Origin: Amycolatopsis pithecellobii
Lineage (GTDB): Bacteria > Actinomycetota > Actinomycetes > Mycobacteriales > Pseudonocardiaceae
NCBI RefSeq assembly: GCF_009707865.1
Contig: NZ_WMBA01000035.1
Location: forward strand, 1 to 64,000
Direction: 5' to 3'
DNA length: 64,000 nt
Below, in pieces: positions 25,166 through 33,989 of the stretch. Each line of letters opens with the position of its first letter. Within the stretch, counting starts at the first letter, position 1. The notes under the pieces were generated by a model. The model had not been told where the DNA came from. It ran no database searches and saw only the letters and a list, made by a program, of their open reading frames with translations. Position numbers and translations under genes: made by a program.

Positions 25166-25873
25166 ATGGCGAAGCGAGGGGGCGGCGAAAGCCTTGGTGT
25201 GCTCGTGTACGAGCGGTTACGTTCAGCGATCCTGAACGGAAGTGAGCTTCTGCCTGGGCAGCGGCTCAAACCCGCCGAAATCGGGGCACGCTACGACGTA
25301 AGTGTGAGCGTCGTCAGGGAGGCGCTCGGCATCCTTGCTGCCAAGGGTCTGGTGCGTATCGACCGTAACCGCGGCTTTCATGTGGTGCCGTTGTCGCTGG
25401 ATGTGCTCGAGCAGCTGACCGAAGCCCGGTTGGTGACCGAGGGAGGCGCGCTCCGGCTCTCGGTCGAGCGGGGCGATGTGGCCTGGGAGTCCGCGGTCCT
25501 GGCCGCTCATCACCGACTTGCCAGCGAGCCGATCTTCCACGACGGCGATCCGCCGGTGCGCAACGAGGACTGGGCTCGCGCGCATCTGGACTTCCACCGC
25601 ACGCTGATCGAAGGGTGCGACAACGCGGTCCTGCTCGATCTGGCGCTGCGATTGTCTGACACAGCCGAGCTCTACCGCGCTTGGGCGGCGGCCGGCGGCC
25701 GCGAGACGGACCGCGACGTCGAAGGCGAACACCGGGCACTGCTCGACGCGGCGCTGGCCCACGACGCCGACAAGGCGGTCAAGCTCTTCGACGACCACAT
25801 CACCCGCACATGCCAGATCCTGACTGATTACGCGTCCACATTCGGCCTTGCCGACCGCAAGGCCGAGGACTGA
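25166..25873 (+). CDS. GntR-family regulator (FCD subgroup)
   Basis: 235 residues from ATG 25166 (MAKRGGGESLGVLVYERLR); a GTG at 25148 is possible. The winged helix occupies about residues 10-75 (PAEIGARYDVSVSVVREALG). The C-terminal all-helical FCD domain is recognisable by ARAHLDFHRTLIEGCDN, EGEHRALLDAALAHDADKAV and the FDDHITRTCQ metal/ligand-binding His. Such regulators commonly sense organic acids and repress catabolic operons. It is divergent from the long minus-strand operon and is its likely repressor. Confidence 0.9.
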   Translation: MAKRGGGESLGVLVYERLRSAILNGSELLPGQRLKPAEIGARYDVSVSVVREALGILAAKGLVRIDRNRGFHVVPLSLDVLEQLTEARLVTEGGALRLSVERGDVAWESAVLAAHHRLASEPIFHDGDPPVRNEDWARAHLDFHRTLIEGCDNAVLLDLALRLSDTAELYRAWAAAGGRETDRDVEGEHRALLDAALAHDADKAVKLFDDHITRTCQILTDYASTFGLADRKAED

Positions 25874-25978
25874 ACTCGCGAGATCGCGCAGACTGCGGTT
25901 CCCGGCGCAGGTCACGGTGGTCGCGCCTGCCGTCTTCGGCTCCCCACCCCCATCGTGGGCACAGGAATGGAGTTTCAG

Positions 25979-26743
25979 ATGAGTCTCGAGGGAAAGACCG
26001 CAGTGGTCACCGGAGCCGCCCGGGGTATCGGGTACGCCTACTGCCGCCGACTGGCGGCCGAGGGCGCGAACGTCGTGGCTGTCGACGTGATCGACGCGAC
26101 CGGAAGTCTCGACGAGTTGCCGGGTGCGGCCGAGAAACTTGCCGTGTGCTGCGACGTCAGCCAACCCGACCAGGTCGCCGACGTGGAGAAAGCTGTGACC
26201 GCCCGGTTCGGCCGATGCGACATTCTGGTCAACAACGCCGCCGTGTTCCTGCGAGCCGCCCTGGCAGACCTCACGCTGTCCGACTGGCGGCGCATCCAGA
26301 CGACCAACGTCGACTCGATGTTTCTGTTCGCCAAGGCATTCGCTCCTGGCATGCGAGCCGCGGGCTGGGGACGCATCGTCAACACCGGCTCGACGATGAC
26401 CCTGTCCCAGGTGCGCGGCCAACTCGCTTACATGACAAGCAAAGGCGCAGTGCACACGCTCACCAGGGCGCTGGCCAACGAATTGGGGGACGACGGCGTG
26501 ACCGTTAACGCGATCGCGCCGAGCGTGGTGCCGACCGAGGGGTTCTACGCCCGGCCGCCCGGCCCGGCGGGGCTCACCAACGACGAAGAAATGGACCTCA
26601 TCGTGGCCACACAGACGATCAAACGCTGGTCGACGACCGAGGACCTGGCCAACGTGCTCGCTTTCCTGGTATCTGAGAACGCCAGCTTCATGACCGGCCA
26701 GATCCTGCACGTCGACGGTGGACGCGTGCGCAGCGGCGCGTAG
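25979..26743 (+). CDS. short-chain dehydrogenase/reductase
   Basis: 254 residues from ATG 25979 with AGGAATGGAG upstream; an in-frame ATG at 25967 is an alternative. TGAARGIGYAY cofactor motif, NNAAVFLRAALADL, catalytic Ser in VNTGSTMTLSQVRG, YMTSK Tyr/Lys pair, and FMTGQILHVDGGR at the end. Probably a dehydrogenase for a pathway alcohol or diol. Same direction as GntR (105 bp gap) and perhaps co-transcribed with it. Convergent with the alpha/beta hydrolase to the right. Confidence 0.9.
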   Translation: MSLEGKTAVVTGAARGIGYAYCRRLAAEGANVVAVDVIDATGSLDELPGAAEKLAVCCDVSQPDQVADVEKAVTARFGRCDILVNNAAVFLRAALADLTLSDWRRIQTTNVDSMFLFAKAFAPGMRAAGWGRIVNTGSTMTLSQVRGQLAYMTSKGAVHTLTRALANELGDDGVTVNAIAPSVVPTEGFYARPPGPAGLTNDEEMDLIVATQTIKRWSTTEDLANVLAFLVSENASFMTGQILHVDGGRVRSGA

Positions 26744-26751
26744 CTGGCCCA

Positions 26752-26791
26752 GGCCACGGGCCGCCACCTGGTTCGCGGCGGCGGCCCGGCC
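26752..26791. terminator. GC-rich hairpin between convergent genes
   Basis: Stem GGGCCGCC / GGCGGCCC (26758-26765 with 26780-26787), extended outward by GGCC/GGCC after a 2-base bulge. It lies between the stops of two convergent genes (26743 and 26830). No T-run, as is common in actinomycete terminators. Candidate bidirectional terminator. Confidence 0.45.
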
Positions 26792-26829
26792 TTGACACTG
26801 CGGGGGCGGTCGTAGAACCTCGGGAGACA

Positions 26830-27747
26830 TCAGCGCATGTGGGTGTCGAACCAGGCCAGCATCCGCTCGGGGTGCCGCTGGAAGTAGGCGTAGCCATCCC
26901 AGCGCCGCGTGGTGCCCTCGATCCAGAAGAGTTCCTTCGCGGCGGGGATGTTGTCGTACATGGCCTGGATGTCGTCCGGCCGGGTGTACACGTCGTCACG
27001 GACCTGGTACAGGAAGGTTGGGACAGTAACGCTCTTGGCCCACGGCACGGGCGAGAACTCATCGATGTGGAAGCTGGTCCGCCGGTAGATCAGCTCGTCC
27101 AAGTCGGCCAGGTGGCCAACCGGGATCTCCAGCCGCTCCAGCGCCCGCTCGAGCGCGACCCCGCTGGACAGCGGCTGCGGGGCAACCATGCAACGGACGC
27201 CCTCGAAGCTGGCCGGGTCGCGCTGCATCGCGTACATCGTGGAGTTCGCGCCGACACAGCGGCTGAACAGACCGATGGTCAGAGCGGCGGTGTCGGGCCG
27301 GCTGCGAACGTACTTCAGCGAGCCGAGCACGTCGCGGTATTCGTAACGACCGACCGTGAAAATCCCGCCGTTGGCGCTACCGCTGTGACCGTGGTTGCGC
27401 AAGTCGTAGGCCAGCACGTGATAGCCAGCGTCGTGCAGAATCCTGTAGTCCGGCACGAAATTGATCTCGAAATCGTTGCCGGTCGCTCCGGCGAAGGACT
27501 TCCAGGGCTCGAGGTGCGAGGTTAGACCGGAACGGTTGAACCAGCGCGGATGGTTGCAGATGATCAGCTTGCCGGAGCCCTCCGCGGGGATGTACCAGGC
27601 TTCGAGCGGAACACCGTCCACGGAAGGGAAAGTAACGTCCTCGTAGGCCAGTCCCGCCTCGTCGGGACGGTGGTAGATCGGCGAACGCGGCTGAATGAAC
27701 CCGTCCGCCAAGGTGGTGAGGGTCTTTTCGATCTGGTCGGGGGTCAT
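26830..27747 (-). CDS. alpha/beta hydrolase with a predicted cysteine nucleophile
   Basis: 305 residues, ATG 27747. Alpha/beta-hydrolase fold with long N-terminal cap. LIICNHPRWFNRSGL lies after strand 3, HVLAYDLRNHGHSG is the strand-4/helix motif, and the nucleophile elbow reads GLFSRCVGANS. Aligning this with the usual small-x-Nu-x-small elbow places Cys rather than Ser at the nucleophile, as in dienelactone hydrolase. FLYQVRDDVYTRPDDIQAMY probably carries the acid. The catalytic His is not obvious in the normal place (FWIEGTTRRWDGYAYFQRHP). Divergent from a LysR gene, so probably part of an inducible catabolic step. Confidence 0.75.
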   Translation of the reverse strand: MTPDQIEKTLTTLADGFIQPRSPIYHRPDEAGLAYEDVTFPSVDGVPLEAWYIPAEGSGKLIICNHPRWFNRSGLTSHLEPWKSFAGATGNDFEINFVPDYRILHDAGYHVLAYDLRNHGHSGSANGGIFTVGRYEYRDVLGSLKYVRSRPDTAALTIGLFSRCVGANSTMYAMQRDPASFEGVRCMVAPQPLSSGVALERALERLEIPVGHLADLDELIYRRTSFHIDEFSPVPWAKSVTVPTFLYQVRDDVYTRPDDIQAMYDNIPAAKELFWIEGTTRRWDGYAYFQRHPERMLAWFDTHMR

Positions 27748-27806
27748 CGGCCTGTTCTCCTGACGACGAAACGGATGCTCTGCACGCCAGATTGCCTCCG
27801 CAGAAG

Positions 27807-27823
27807 CATCGAGTCCAACGATG
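27807..27823. promoter_or_regulatory. LysR-type binding box
   Basis: CATCG-N7-CGATG contains the ATC-N9-GAT form of the LysR T-N11-A box (27808-27822). It lies between the divergent hydrolase (start 27747) and LysR (start 27870) genes, about 60 bp upstream of the hydrolase start, the usual activator position. Confidence 0.55.
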
Positions 27824-27869
27824 TTTTCCGATAAGTTCGTTCGGTACAGGCGAATGATGGGGAGGCGCT

Positions 27870-28775
27870 GTGGACCTGCGTCAGCTCGAACTGTTCGTTG
27901 CCGTAGCGGAAGAGGAACATGTCACCAACGGGGCGCGGCGGGCCCACGTGACGCAATCGACCGCATCGGCAGCGGTGCACCGCCTCGAAGAGGAACTCGG
28001 CGTAAAGCTGTTCCACCGGGTCGGCCGCCGGGTCGGGTTGACCTATGCTGGCAACCTGCTTCTCGAGCGAGCCCGCGTGATGCTCGGCGAGGCCCGCCAG
28101 ACTCGCGAGCAGTTCGCGCTGCTGAAAGGCCCGCTGCGCGGCCACGTTCGACTCGCGGTGCCGGTCTCGTGCGGAGACTTCGACCTGCCCGCGGCGCTGG
28201 CAGCCTTCCGGGCAGAATCCCCGCAGGTCACAATAGGCATCACGCTGGCGATGGGCCCCGTCGACGGCCGCACTGATGTGCTGCTGCACGACGAGGTCGA
28301 CCTCGCCGTGATCCCCGTCAGCGGCAGGGAACCGCCACAGATCCGAATCGATCATCTGTCCCGTATGCAGGCCACACTCGCCTGCCGAGACGACGACGAA
28401 TTGGCACACCGGAAAGGGGTACGACTGGCCGACGTGGCCGACCGGCCGTTCGTGGATTTTCCGCGAGACTGGGGCAACCGCCGGACAATGGACCGACTGT
28501 TCGCCAAGGCGAGGGTGCGGCGCGAGGTCGCGATCGAAGTGGCCGACACGCGCAGCGCGCAATCCCTCATCGCGGCTGGCGTCGGCATCGGGTTCCTGCC
28601 GGCGGAATGTCTAGTCGAACGACCCCGGCTCGCACCGGTGGATTTGGTGGAAAAGCCGCCATCCTTCGACGTCGGCCTTGCCTCCCGAAGCGACCGGGCA
28701 CTTTCCCAAACCGCCGCGGCCCTACGGGAAGTGCTCCGCTCGTTCGCGGAGGCCCCGCCCGGTGGAGACCAGTAA
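27870..28775 (+). CDS. LysR-family regulator
   Basis: 301 residues, GTG start at 27870 preceded by GGGGAGG. N-terminal HTH (MDLRQLELFVAVAEEEHVTN, then TQSTASAAVHRLEEELGVKL) and an effector domain with the typical VGIGFLPAECL segment near the C-terminus. Divergent from the Cys-nucleophile hydrolase, with a LysR box in the intergenic region. The inducer is not inferable. Confidence 0.92.
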   Translation: MDLRQLELFVAVAEEEHVTNGARRAHVTQSTASAAVHRLEEELGVKLFHRVGRRVGLTYAGNLLLERARVMLGEARQTREQFALLKGPLRGHVRLAVPVSCGDFDLPAALAAFRAESPQVTIGITLAMGPVDGRTDVLLHDEVDLAVIPVSGREPPQIRIDHLSRMQATLACRDDDELAHRKGVRLADVADRPFVDFPRDWGNRRTMDRLFAKARVRREVAIEVADTRSAQSLIAAGVGIGFLPAECLVERPRLAPVDLVEKPPSFDVGLASRSDRALSQTAAALREVLRSFAEAPPGGDQ

Positions 28776-28983
28776 GGAATATGGTCGTAACCCCGGATTC
28801 GGCACGCCCGCATGGCCAGCCGCTCGTTCAAGGGCAAGCCCGAGGGCGTTCCGCAAAATCTTTCCACCACCGTGGCGTACGCAAACAGGTTCGCCACGGC
28901 CATGCCCGCGACCGTGATCACGGGCTGCAGCGAGTTCCTGGCCGCGTGCACGGCAAACATTCCCTAGGGCCTCAGGGGAACTG

Positions 28984-30032
28984 TTGTGGTACGTCGTGGT
29001 CTGGCGGTCAGTAGTTGTGGCTCCAGGGCAACGCGGCCGGCAAGTCGTTCTCGATGATGCTCAACGCGCCGATCAGGACGCGGCCTGGGCCGGGAACCGG
29101 GCGGTGCTGGATTACCTGTCCGAGCACGCCGGCTACTCCCGAGTGGGCCACCACGGCGGCGCCGCGGGCCGGTTCATCGACGCGCACGACCTGGTGGTCG
29201 CGAGCTTCTTTCAGCACGACTCGCGCAATCACGACCCGCAGCTGCACATGCACAACGCGATCCTCAACCGCGTCGAGGGCAGCGACGGGCTGTGGCGCAC
29301 CCTGCACGGCCGCGCCCTGTACCTGCATCGCGGTGCTGCCGCCGCAGTCGGGGAGCGCACCACGCAGGAACACCTCGTCCGGGCCCTGGGGGTGCGGTTC
29401 GCGTCACACCCGGATGGCAAGGCCCGCGAGGTGGTGGGGATTTCGCCGCAGGTTATGAAGGCTGTTCACCCGCAAGGCGCCGAGCGATCACCCGCAAGAC
29501 CGCGCCGCTGGTCGAGGCGTTCGAGGCGAAGTGCGGCCGCCAGCCGAATTCGCTGGAGCTGGACCGGTTGCAACGGCAGGCCACCTTCGCCACCCGCAAG
29601 GCCAGGACCCACGACGGTGAAACCGCCGAGGCCCGGCTCGAGCGCTGGGACCGGGAGCTGCGTGCGGAGGTCGCCGACGGACTCGCCGGCGTGGCCCGCG
29701 ACGTTCCGGCCCTCTCGCACGAGCAGCCCGAAGCGCCCGAATGGTCACGGGAGGTAGTGCTGAACACGGCCTTGGCCGATGTACAGTCCACCAAAGCTGG
29801 GTGGACGGCGCCGGATCTCACCCGCGCAATCAGCGACGCCCTGCCCGACCACCTCGGCGACCTCGACGGCGCCCGGCTCACACAACTACTGGATGGCCTG
29901 ACCGCCGAGAGCGTGAAGCTCGCGACCCCGCTAAAACACCGACCGGCCCGGGGTCGCTGGCGCAGGACAACAGCCGCTCACAGCTCCGCAACTTTGCGCG
30001 ACGAGTTGGAGTTAAGGCGTAGGCGGGGTTGA
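28984..30032 (+). pseudogene. MobF-type (TrwC/TraA-like) relaxase remnant
   Basis: Conjugative relaxase domain in two frames. The first part reads HAGYSRVGHHGGAAGRFIDA, then VVASFFQHDSRNHDPQLHMH (the HUH metal-binding histidines), NAILNRV and LYLHRGAAAAVGERT. Near 29455 the frame shifts, and RRAITRKTAPLVEAFEAKCG, PNSLELDRLQRQATFATRKA and LERWDRELRAEVADGLAGVA follow in the next frame. The N-terminal catalytic Tyr region and the C-terminal helicase domain are missing. It marks a former conjugative or integrative element in the island and cannot be functional. Confidence 0.8.
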
Positions 30033-30113
30033 GCACTTCTCCTCCCGCAGTGAACCCCCGATCAATGTCGCTGGTTCAGCCTTCCAAAAGGGCGAGAGCG
30101 GAGGCATGGACAA

Positions 30114-30257
30114 ATGACCGAGGACGTTGTGGATGAGACCGATGCGGTTGTCCGCGCGATCCGGGCCGTCAACATCGGTCTGCCGGCGTCGATGGTCGAA
30201 ATTGCGACGGAAACGGCGGTCGAGCGCCAGAACGAACTTGGGGGAAATCCTGATTAG
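30114..30257 (+). CDS. small hypothetical protein beside the relaxase remnant
   Basis: 47 codons: MTEDVVDETDAVVRAIRAVN, then GLPASMVEIATETAVERQNE. ATG 30114 follows GGAGG at nine bases. Upstream, a frame ending EPPINVAGSAFQKGESGGMD overlaps its start, suggesting it was coupled to the C-terminus of the relaxase gene. Short, acidic and helical. I recognise no function and list it because the codon pattern and ribosome site look real. Confidence 0.35.
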   Translation: MTEDVVDETDAVVRAIRAVNIGLPASMVEIATETAVERQNELGGNPD

Positions 30258-30322
30258 TCTCGGCGCGCTTCTCAAAAGCACGCCACCCAAGTAGGGCGAA
30301 AGCCTCGGCTTGTCACGCCTGC

Positions 30323-31440
30323 TCACACAGCAGGCGTCCAGGACCCCGTGTCGGGTGCGGCGCCGATCGACAGTCCGAGCGAGGCGGCGTCGAGGTGAGT
30401 GGGGGTCCACTGCGTTCGCGCCAGGGGCCATTCGTGTTCGTGTCGCTGCTCCGTGTCGTTGGTGAACGGCCGGCGCAGGCGAAGCAGGACTGGGGGTTCG
30501 CGGTCGATGCCGTTGTCCTCGCCTTTGAGGTAGTGGTCGAGGAATCGCTTCGGGGTTTCGATGCCTTCTTTCAGGTAGAACCATTCCTCGTGGCGATCCG
30601 GGTGGATCTCGAGGTGCTTGGGGCGAGGCGGCGTTCATGAACGCCTCGAAGTTGCCACGCTGGTGCAGCCCGAAGCCGGCCAGGCTCGCGGCGGACAGGA
30701 ACGGTACGACGACCTTCGATCAGTCACCGACCGCTCCCGGTGATACGGCCCGTCCAAGGGCCGGGCAAGGATCTCCTCGACCGGTTCGCTGCGCGACGCG
30801 GCGCATTGCGCAGCATCCAGGACATCAGGCCCGGTCGCGAGCCCGTCCAACCATGGGTCGGGTGGAGGCGTCTGCGTTGCCGTGCCGGACCGACGCCACC
30901 CGCCGGTTGAACCATTCGGTGAAGACGTTGCTGGCGATACCGCCATGACGGGAAACGTCACGGTAGTAGTCCCCGGCCCCTTCCCACGGGATGATGGCCG
31001 CGAGGTGAGGCGGCTGCAGGACGGCTACCTGCCATTGGGTGATGGCGTAGTAGGAGATGTCGTTGAGGCCGGCCTTGGCGGTGCTCCATGACCGGGTGCC
31101 GGCCCACTCGATAGCCTCGGCGAAGTCGGCGATCTCGCCTGGGGAGAACACGTCCCGGCGGCCAGGTGAGCGGCCTGCGCCGCGCGAGTCCACGCGGATC
31201 ACCGCGTACCCCCAAGGGCACCCAGAGTTCGGGGTCGACCGTCTCCCACGTCAAGTAGGAGCGGGTGGAGCTGGCGAGCAGGTCGGGGTAGGTCTGTTCG
31301 AGCCATTCCCACTGCGTTCGGTACGCTTCCTGGAACGGCACGCCCTTGCCGTAGGGGCCTTGGGTCATGACTACCGGTACCGGTGCAGCATCCGAGACGG
31401 CCGGCCGGAACATCGCGGTTATGCTGACTGTGTGGCTCAC
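30323..31440 (-). pseudogene. CocE/NonD-family hydrolase, multiply frameshifted
   Basis: Pieces of an X-Pro dipeptidyl-peptidase/cocaine-esterase-type hydrolase run from about 31440 leftwards. They read AAPVPVVMTQGPYGKGVPFQ, then after a shift VIRVDSRGAGRSPGRRDVFS and LNDISYYAITQWQVAVLQPP (catalytic Ser in 'ISYYA'), then IIPWEGAGDYYRDVSRHGG. After another shift, DPWLDGLATGPDVLDA and EEILARPLDGPYHRERS follow. The C-terminal part (KHLEIHPDRHEEWFYLKEG, IETPKRFLDHYLKGEDNGID) is open again to a TGA at 30325. The N-terminal start is not preserved. At least three frameshifts, so inactive. Confidence 0.75.
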
Positions 31441-32412
31441 ATCGAAGTCAGGCCGAAGGCAGCCGGGCTTGCCGCGCAGGTCAGGCGCATCGCGGCTGGA
31501 GAGCGGCGGGACAAAGCGGGTCCACTGGCCGATCTTATACTTCGTCGCGCCGACGTCCAGCATGTGACCCTTGCCGCTGTCGATACGCGTGCGAGTGAAG
31601 GTCGCGTGCTCGCCGTCACCGGCATGGACCTCATCCGAGTCGGAGCCGTCGCATTTACGCAACAGTCGACCCGCCTTGAGGCCGTTGCCGCCGGACGGAT
31701 TTGGGCCTCGAGCGACCTTGGCCACGAGCCAGACTTCGACCGGCTTCTTGACAGGATATCCATGGTCGCGGGCCACCGCGCCGGATGTGCCGTGCCGATC
31801 GCCGTTGAGGGCAAGACGTGCGGCGCCGTGCTGCTGTCCTCCTCCGATTACCGCACGTCCTGGGATGCCGTCGCCCGCGTCATCACAGCAGCCGCGCCCA
31901 CCATCGCTACAACGCTGGGGCTCGGTCCGGCTCCCACCCTGCGCGTGCTCGTACTGCATCAGGACATGCTCGCCGCCGAAGGCCTGGCCCGCATACTCGA
32001 GCAAGGCCTCGACGCCGAAGTCCGGCTGGTTCACGGCCCGTACGCGCCGGAGTTGCCCGAATCCTTGAACTGGGCTGACGTCGTCGTGACCGACCGCGAA
32101 TCCCCGATCGTCACTAGCTCCGCCGTGGTCATCGCTCGGCACTGGTCCAAGAAACGAATCCTGGCGGCCATCGCACAAGCGAACACGAAGCCAGTGGGTA
32201 GCGCATCGGCTCCGGGCGTGGCGGCCTTGACGCCACGTGAACTCGACTTGGTGCGCGAACTGGACTCGGGGTTGTCGTACCACGAAATCGCCGATCAGCT
32301 CGGACTGACAACCGAGACGGTGCGGACCTACTCCAAGTCCCTCTATGCCAAGTTGGACGCGCACTCGCGCGGCCAAGCCGTCGTCCAAGCACGTCGCCAG
32401 GGACTGCTGTAA
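31432..32412 (+). CDS. LuxR-type regulator with GAF-like sensor domain
   Basis: About 326 residues if it starts at GTG 31432 (VAHIEVRPKAAGLAAQVRRI); no clear ribosome site decides the start. The N-terminal half (roughly residues 20-170, including GCAVPIAVEGKTCGAVLLSS) resembles a GAF small-molecule sensor. The C-terminal 60 residues are a clear LuxR HTH (LTPRELDLVRELDSGLSYHE, IADQLGLTTETVRTYSKSLY). It lies upstream of, and parallel to, the FAH/deacetylase/GMC operon and is its most likely regulator. Divergent from the CocE remnant. Confidence 0.8.
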   Translation: MAHIEVRPKAAGLAAQVRRIAAGERRDKAGPLADLILRRADVQHVTLAAVDTRASEGRVLAVTGMDLIRVGAVAFTQQSTRLEAVAAGRIWASSDLGHEPDFDRLLDRISMVAGHRAGCAVPIAVEGKTCGAVLLSSSDYRTSWDAVARVITAAAPTIATTLGLGPAPTLRVLVLHQDMLAAEGLARILEQGLDAEVRLVHGPYAPELPESLNWADVVVTDRESPIVTSSAVVIARHWSKKRILAAIAQANTKPVGSASAPGVAALTPRELDLVRELDSGLSYHEIADQLGLTTETVRTYSKSLYAKLDAHSRGQAVVQARRQGLL

Positions 32413-32912
32413 AGACCCCCACAAATGTGGCTGTCGGCCACCGCGGGTAAGGCCCATTCTGGAGCGATATCGCATCAGCGCGAAGATCGACTCAAAGGGG
32501 TGTCGTTCGTCTTGCCAGTCTCCAACCATCAGATCGAAAACCCGGTCATCACGTTCGATGACCGGGCTCTCGATGTGGGTTGCGCTCCCACACGCGCCAG
32601 GTACCGCGCCGCCGACACGCTGACCGACCGTCCTCGCGGCCGGCCCGCTCGCCAACGCCACGGCATCGACACCGAGAGCAACGTGAAGGCCGCGGGCTCT
32701 GGGGACGCCTGCGCCTCCGGCGCTCAGCTACAGCCCGCATCGTCATCCGACAAGCGGGTGCGCCGGGAGCTACGCGCAGTTGACAGCGTCGCGACGGCAA
32801 CCCGGACTTTCATCGACCTTCGTTGATCGAAGCCATCAGCAGCCCTGCGGGTCCTGCGACGGGTGTTGTGTCCGGAGGCTGCAGCTCTCGAACGACCATG
32901 AAAGGCAGCAGA
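32413..32912. other. 500-bp intergenic region
   Basis: No gene recognised on either strand. It contains a 10-bp stem-loop at 32541-32566 and should hold the promoter of the downstream operon. The stretch 32580-32800 is coding-like in composition, but no frame resembles a family I know. Confidence 0.5.
32541..32566 (+). terminator. stem-loop downstream of the LuxR gene
   Basis: CCCGGTCATC / GATGACCGGG form a perfect 10-bp stem with a 6-base loop (ACGTTC), preceded by AAAA. It is about 130 bp past the LuxR stop and before the next operon. Likely terminator, although an operator is possible since it precedes the FAH gene. Confidence 0.45.
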
Positions 32913-33830
32913 GTGAAACTCGTAAGTTACGGCAAACCAGGCGCCTACCGCGCCGGCATCTGGCTCGACAACGGCATCGCCGACCTGGAGCAGGGAATGC
33001 GACTGGCCAACCTCGAGGATCCCGTGTCCGATCTACGGCTCCTTCTGAGCCAGCAGAACTGGCGCGACAAGCTGGAGCGCGTGGCGAAAGCGGTCGACAG
33101 CATGGAGCTTCTCGACCCCACCTCCACCCGTCTCGGCGCCCCAATACCCCAACCGGGAAATGTCCTGCTTGCCGGCGCCAACACTTATTCGCACCTGCGA
33201 GAGGCCGAACCGCTCGTCGGCAAAATCAATCCGCCCAACCGGCCCATGCTTATCGGCAGATCCACCTCATCCGTATGCGGGCCACACGACGACATCGTTT
33301 TGCCCCCAGAGACCAAGAAGCTCGATTATGAGGTCGAGATTGCCGCCATCATCGGCAAACCGTGCCGGCGCATCACAGAAGACCAGGCGAACAATCATAT
33401 TGCCGGTTTCTGCGTCGCCAACGACCTGTCGGCGCGCGACATACAGATCGCCGAGCACGAGGAAGTGCCACTCTTCAAATTGACCCATTATTTGGGAAAG
33501 AGCTTCGACACATTCTGTCCAATGGGTCCCGCGCTCGTTACCGGCGATGAGATCGATTGGGCGCAGCCGCTGCGAATGTGCACGACCGTCAACGACGGCG
33601 TTCGCCAAGACAGCGACACCTCCGACCTCATCTACAGCATCAGCATCCTGGTGTCCTATGCCAGCAGCATCATGACACTCAACCCAGGCGACGTGCTGTT
33701 GACCGGATCACCCGCGGGCGTCGCCAATTTCATGGAGCCACCGCAATTTCTCCAGGACGGCGACCTGGTCCGCTGCCAGATCGAGCAGATCGGGGCAATC
33801 GAGAACCGGGTTCGGCGGGAGATCATCTGA
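32913..33830 (+). CDS. FAH-family hydrolase (2-keto-4-pentenoate hydratase/fumarylpyruvate hydrolase-like)
   Basis: 305 residues from GTG 32913 (VKLVSYGKPGAYRAGIW) behind AAAGG; an ATG at 32898 is possible. Intact FAH fold: NVLLAGANTYSHLREAEPL, metal ligands in KKLDYEVEIAAIIGKPCRRI (ExE) and FCVANDLSARDIQI (Asp), the TFCPMGPALVTGDEI loop, and MTLNPGDVLLTGSPAGVANF. It cleaves a C-C bond in an acylpyruvate or hydrates/isomerises a ring-opened dienoate. First gene of an operon with a deacetylase-fold hydrolase, a GMC oxidoreductase and an unknown protein. Confidence 0.9.
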   Translation: MKLVSYGKPGAYRAGIWLDNGIADLEQGMRLANLEDPVSDLRLLLSQQNWRDKLERVAKAVDSMELLDPTSTRLGAPIPQPGNVLLAGANTYSHLREAEPLVGKINPPNRPMLIGRSTSSVCGPHDDIVLPPETKKLDYEVEIAAIIGKPCRRITEDQANNHIAGFCVANDLSARDIQIAEHEEVPLFKLTHYLGKSFDTFCPMGPALVTGDEIDWAQPLRMCTTVNDGVRQDSDTSDLIYSISILVSYASSIMTLNPGDVLLTGSPAGVANFMEPPQFLQDGDLVRCQIEQIGAIENRVRREII

Positions 33831-33989
33831 CACCACGCCTGAAGGACGGTGACCGCCGACGGGAACCGCAGCTCAGATCGCCCTGCGTCTTTCCGTTTCG
33901 TTCCTCCATCCTGAAACAACCTCATATGGTCGCTCAATGAGCGGCTGCAAGACAGCGACAAGAGCAGAACAACTAGGAGGCCGAATTCC

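Noticed and set aside
31057-32412. 451-codon version of the LuxR regulator
   Set aside because: The first 125 codons run antisense through the CocE remnant and have no regulator similarity. GTG 31432 is a better start.
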